From: Crocinitomicaceae bacterium
Lineage (GTDB): Bacteria > Bacteroidota > Bacteroidia > Flavobacteriales_D > Crocinitomicaceae
DNA: 64,000 bases
Reading direction: 5' to 3'
Assembly (NCBI GenBank): GCA_023957475.1
Contig: JAMLHA010000008.1
Location: 1 to 64,000, forward strand
The translations under genes and the position numbers were made by a program. Of this stretch, positions 61,566 to 64,000 are shown one piece after another (the first letter of the stretch is position 1; the number at the start of each line of letters is the position of its first letter). The notes under the pieces were generated by a model. The model searched no databases. It was not told the origin of the DNA and saw only the letters and a program-made list of their open reading frames with translations.

Positions 61566-64000
61566 TTATTCCAGTATCAACAATTGAGAAGAAGTCAAGT
61601 GACCATCTACTTCAATTTTTAATAGATACGTTCCTTTTTTAATACTTGACAAATCCAATTCTGCGTTTTTCGAGTTGGTAAATTTCTGTGTAAATAGTTC
61701 TTTACCTGATAAATCCACTAATTGAACAATTGCAGTTTGCACATCCATTTCTGAGAACTGAACTGTTACAGTGCCATGAGAAGGATTTGGAAACACCATA
61801 AAACCACTTTGTTTTTCTACGTTCTCTTCGCTGGAATTTCCGTTGTGTATCACTAGTGATTTCGGTGTATTCACCAACGGTAGCAACTCAAAATTAGAGT
61901 AATTACCATAATAGATGTCCAATATTGTTGCAGCATTACTTGCTATTTCTACATTGTCTTTTTGTGACAACGCAATCAAATCATTTAAAATAGTGCTATC
62001 TTGTTCTATAGCAGTTATCCAATCACCTTTTTTGTCTAATTGATAGACTATTTTGTAATACTCTTTCATGTACTTTGGTAATGTAATGACAGTTAACAAC
62101 GAATCAAATTTTGTCTGATTTTGCATTGAACTATATACATTCAACAATTGTTTTTTATACGTTTCGCCTCTACATAGTTCCAAATACTTAACGAGTGTAT
62201 CATTTTTTGAAACCAGTGTTGTATCATCCAAAATAGAATAAATATACACTTGTTGTGCATCCATTAATCTATCCTCATTAATTTTTATTGCCTCATAAAG
62301 TTCTTGCATAGCAGAAACACCTCCTTGATACCAAGCAATATTATCTTTTAAGCCCGATGGTCTGGATGATGCTTTGAGTGTATCCCAAACCACACCTGTT
62401 AACTTGCTATTTTGTATCAATACATCTTTTAAGTAGTTATTTGATGCTTTTGAATAAATGTAATTGGTTAACACGGTATCACTTAGGTAAGGAGATGCAT
62501 CCATTAATTCGTTGAATGTAAACGAGCTTGTAGGTTGTGTTTCTATCAACCCAAGTAAGTATGATGACTTTCCTCCATCTACCAAATTATACAAACTATC
62601 AATTTTTATAGAATTTCCAAATGGGAACGAAAACACAATCGGCGGCCATGTTGATGGATATTTTGTTAAACAAGTAAAATTATCAGCATATAAAGGCGCA
62701 CTTCCCCATGTTTGCAAAGCAGGATACACAGCAATCGGTGGAGTATTGGTATAGGTAAGTGGTGCATGACCAGGGTTTGCCAAATGATAGTAATTAACTT
62801 GCTGACTACCTGTTGAAAGAAAAATATCGGTAGCTAAAGGCGTGTATGAAAACTCATTTCTTGCCGTGTTACTATTTCTTGCTTCATTGATACTTGAACC
62901 ACCAACTCTACCTTGTTCATAATCGATTCTACTATTTACAGCCACTGCAATATCTGCTTTTTCTATAAAAGATTTAAACGTATTGCAATTGTATCTCAAT
63001 CCTTGAGAAATGTTATTAGTACCTGGAACATAAACTTTTCCGTTGACATTTTGCGCTTGTGTACCAACATACAAGTCAACAAAGAAATTCTTATATACTT
63101 CGTTTTTATCCTCTCCTGAATTATCAATAATGATACCATAAGTTTGATCAATTGCTCCAGTCATAGATTGCAATTTGTTTTCTGCAATTTCATATCCTGT
63201 TCCATTTTTTACACTGATACCCCATGTTTGTATAGCATTGTCTTCGTGAATAAAGAAATTGTTTCTACTAATTTTTTGATTTTTGGCTGTTGCCGAAGTA
63301 ACACCATAGAGGCAATTTGTAAATTCATTTCTCAAAACGGTAAATGGTTTGTTATTACCATTTAAAACACCTACACCTGTGGTTAGATTGTTAAATTCAG
63401 AACGAATGGTATTTGCTTCTGAACAATCTTGCCCAATTGGAAGAATGGTAGAGCAAGAACTGCTTACAGCAAAATCACTATTTAATGCTAAGATACCAAT
63501 TCCCCATTTGTTTTTATTGGTATAGATAGAAGGGGTGTTTTGGTTAAATTTTGTTGCTGTAACATAAATCTTATTACACTGCACAATTCCTAAATGAACA
63601 TGTGGGGTTTTTGTTAGATCCCTTAACTGTCCATTCCATGTGTAATTACAACTACTGATTCTTGATAAATTGGTAGCAGCGACACCATAGCTTTGAAACA
63701 TGGTACCTATCCAACAGTTGTAAAAAGAACTATTTTCTGCAATAAACACACCTCCATTGAAATTACCATTGTATGACGTAGAAATAGGCACACCATTTGT
63801 TTCATTTCTTCGTGAGATTAAAACACCGATTTCAGCATGTTCAATTTTAGAATTATTATACATTCTAAAAACTCCTTGTGATGAGTTTAATACACTCCCT
63901 TGTGCAGCTGTAGTATTTCCCCAAACTTCTACACCCAACCACATAGTGTTGGTATCACACCTGTCATCCACAGTTAGTGTTGTGCCATTTAAAATTAACT
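61566..64000 (-). CDS. Large T9SS-secreted protein with right-handed beta-helix-like region (partial, N-terminus outside window)
   Basis: The frame is open from the right window edge to a TAA at 61566, about 811 codons; the GTG at 63971 is only an internal codon, since LILNGTTLTVDDRCD reads through it. The visible N-terminal ~380 residues have short repeating Asn-rich turns (NNSKIEHAEIGVLI, ENSSFYNCWIGTMF, NEFTNCLYGVTS, RNNFFIHEDNAIQTWGI) that suggest a parallel beta-helix. A helical middle follows. The C-terminus FMVFPNPSHGTVTVQFSEMDVQTAIVQLVDLSGKELFTQKFTNSKNAELDLSSIKKGTYLLKIEVDG is a T9SS type A sorting domain. Surface exposure likely; substrate unknown. Confidence 0.88.
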   Translation of the reverse strand, partial: LILNGTTLTVDDRCDTNTMWLGVEVWGNTTAAQGSVLNSSQGVFRMYNNSKIEHAEIGVLISRRNETNGVPISTSYNGNFNGGVFIAENSSFYNCWIGTMFQSYGVAATNLSRISSCNYTWNGQLRDLTKTPHVHLGIVQCNKIYVTATKFNQNTPSIYTNKNKWGIGILALNSDFAVSSSCSTILPIGQDCSEANTIRSEFNNLTTGVGVLNGNNKPFTVLRNEFTNCLYGVTSATAKNQKISRNNFFIHEDNAIQTWGISVKNGTGYEIAENKLQSMTGAIDQTYGIIIDNSGEDKNEVYKNFFVDLYVGTQAQNVNGKVYVPGTNNISQGLRYNCNTFKSFIEKADIAVAVNSRIDYEQGRVGGSSINEARNSNTARNEFSYTPLATDIFLSTGSQQVNYYHLANPGHAPLTYTNTPPIAVYPALQTWGSAPLYADNFTCLTKYPSTWPPIVFSFPFGNSIKIDSLYNLVDGGKSSYLLGLIETQPTSSFTFNELMDASPYLSDTVLTNYIYSKASNNYLKDVLIQNSKLTGVVWDTLKASSRPSGLKDNIAWYQGGVSAMQELYEAIKINEDRLMDAQQVYIYSILDDTTLVSKNDTLVKYLELCRGETYKKQLLNVYSSMQNQTKFDSLLTVITLPKYMKEYYKIVYQLDKKGDWITAIEQDSTILNDLIALSQKDNVEIASNAATILDIYYGNYSNFELLPLVNTPKSLVIHNGNSSEENVEKQSGFMVFPNPSHGTVTVQFSEMDVQTAIVQLVDLSGKELFTQKFTNSKNAELDLSSIKKGTYLLKIEVDGHLTSSQLLILE

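Overview
The window comes from an AT-rich member of the Bacteroidota, most likely a Flavobacteriales / Crocinitomicaceae-type organism. The sequence shows this in several ways: secreted proteins ending in type IX secretion (T9SS) sorting domains of both the 'VYPNP...' type and the gliding-motility-associated (CHU_C) type; a GldA-like ABC ATPase; start codons without Shine-Dalgarno sequences; and many promoters with the Bacteroidota -7 box TAnnTTTG. No rRNA, tRNA, CRISPR array, prophage or conjugative module was seen. Most of the window is ordinary chromosome, and the accessory interest lies in a few short stretches.

Layout. 1-4.6 kb: a large adhesin-like secreted protein cut by the window edge, a WYL regulator, and a glycine-rich T9SS protein split by one in-frame amber stop. 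4.7-8.0 kb: a mevalonate-pathway operon (type 2 IPP isomerase, class II HMG-CoA reductase, GHMP kinase). 8.0-14 kb: a DUF1573 lipoprotein, a TlpA-like thiol reductase, an ECF sigma factor overlapping a membrane-anchored partner, a NUDIX hydrolase, a PaaK-like ligase and a b-type cytochrome. 14.1-19.8 kb: an unassigned 598-aa TIM-barrel-like protein, a methyltransferase, a TauE/SafE permease, two small outer-membrane proteins and a Fic protein. 19.9-27.8 kb: an M1 aminopeptidase, gldA, ppa, tyrS, a small Cys/Ser/Lys-rich peptide and a second ABC transporter.

27.8-29.5 kb is the most informative stretch. A small lipoprotein gene is interrupted by a decayed ISL3-type insertion sequence that still has its terminal inverted repeats and an exact 8-bp target duplication. 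Removing the element and one duplication copy on paper rebuilds an open 127-codon lipoprotein. 29.5-38 kb: a HAD/ParB-fold pair, a rhomboid protease, a CPBP protease, rnpA, a C-terminal processing protease, an O-antigen ligase-like protein and an acyltransferase. 38-46 kb: a 1093-aa CHU_C protein, an M3 peptidase, free-methionine sulfoxide reductase and an Ig-like lipoprotein.

46.4-49.6 kb: a prolyl oligopeptidase, then a frameshifted REP-associated tyrosine transposase (RAYT) between two nearly identical ~194-bp clusters of palindromes. 49.7-55.2 kb: an HMA protein with copper ATPase CopA, and two adjacent SGNH-type hydrolases. 55.2-64 kb: a PorT-like barrel, a 961-aa AsmA-like protein with a long Lys/Ala tail, a Wzz-like/O-antigen ligase-like pair, and a large T9SS-sorted protein cut by the window edge.

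No wholly new multi-gene defence or biosynthetic system was recognised. The strongest unexplained items are the IS-interrupted lipoprotein, the RAYT/palindrome cassette, the sigma/anti-sigma-like pair with a CHU_C-like periplasmic domain, and the unassigned 598-aa protein.
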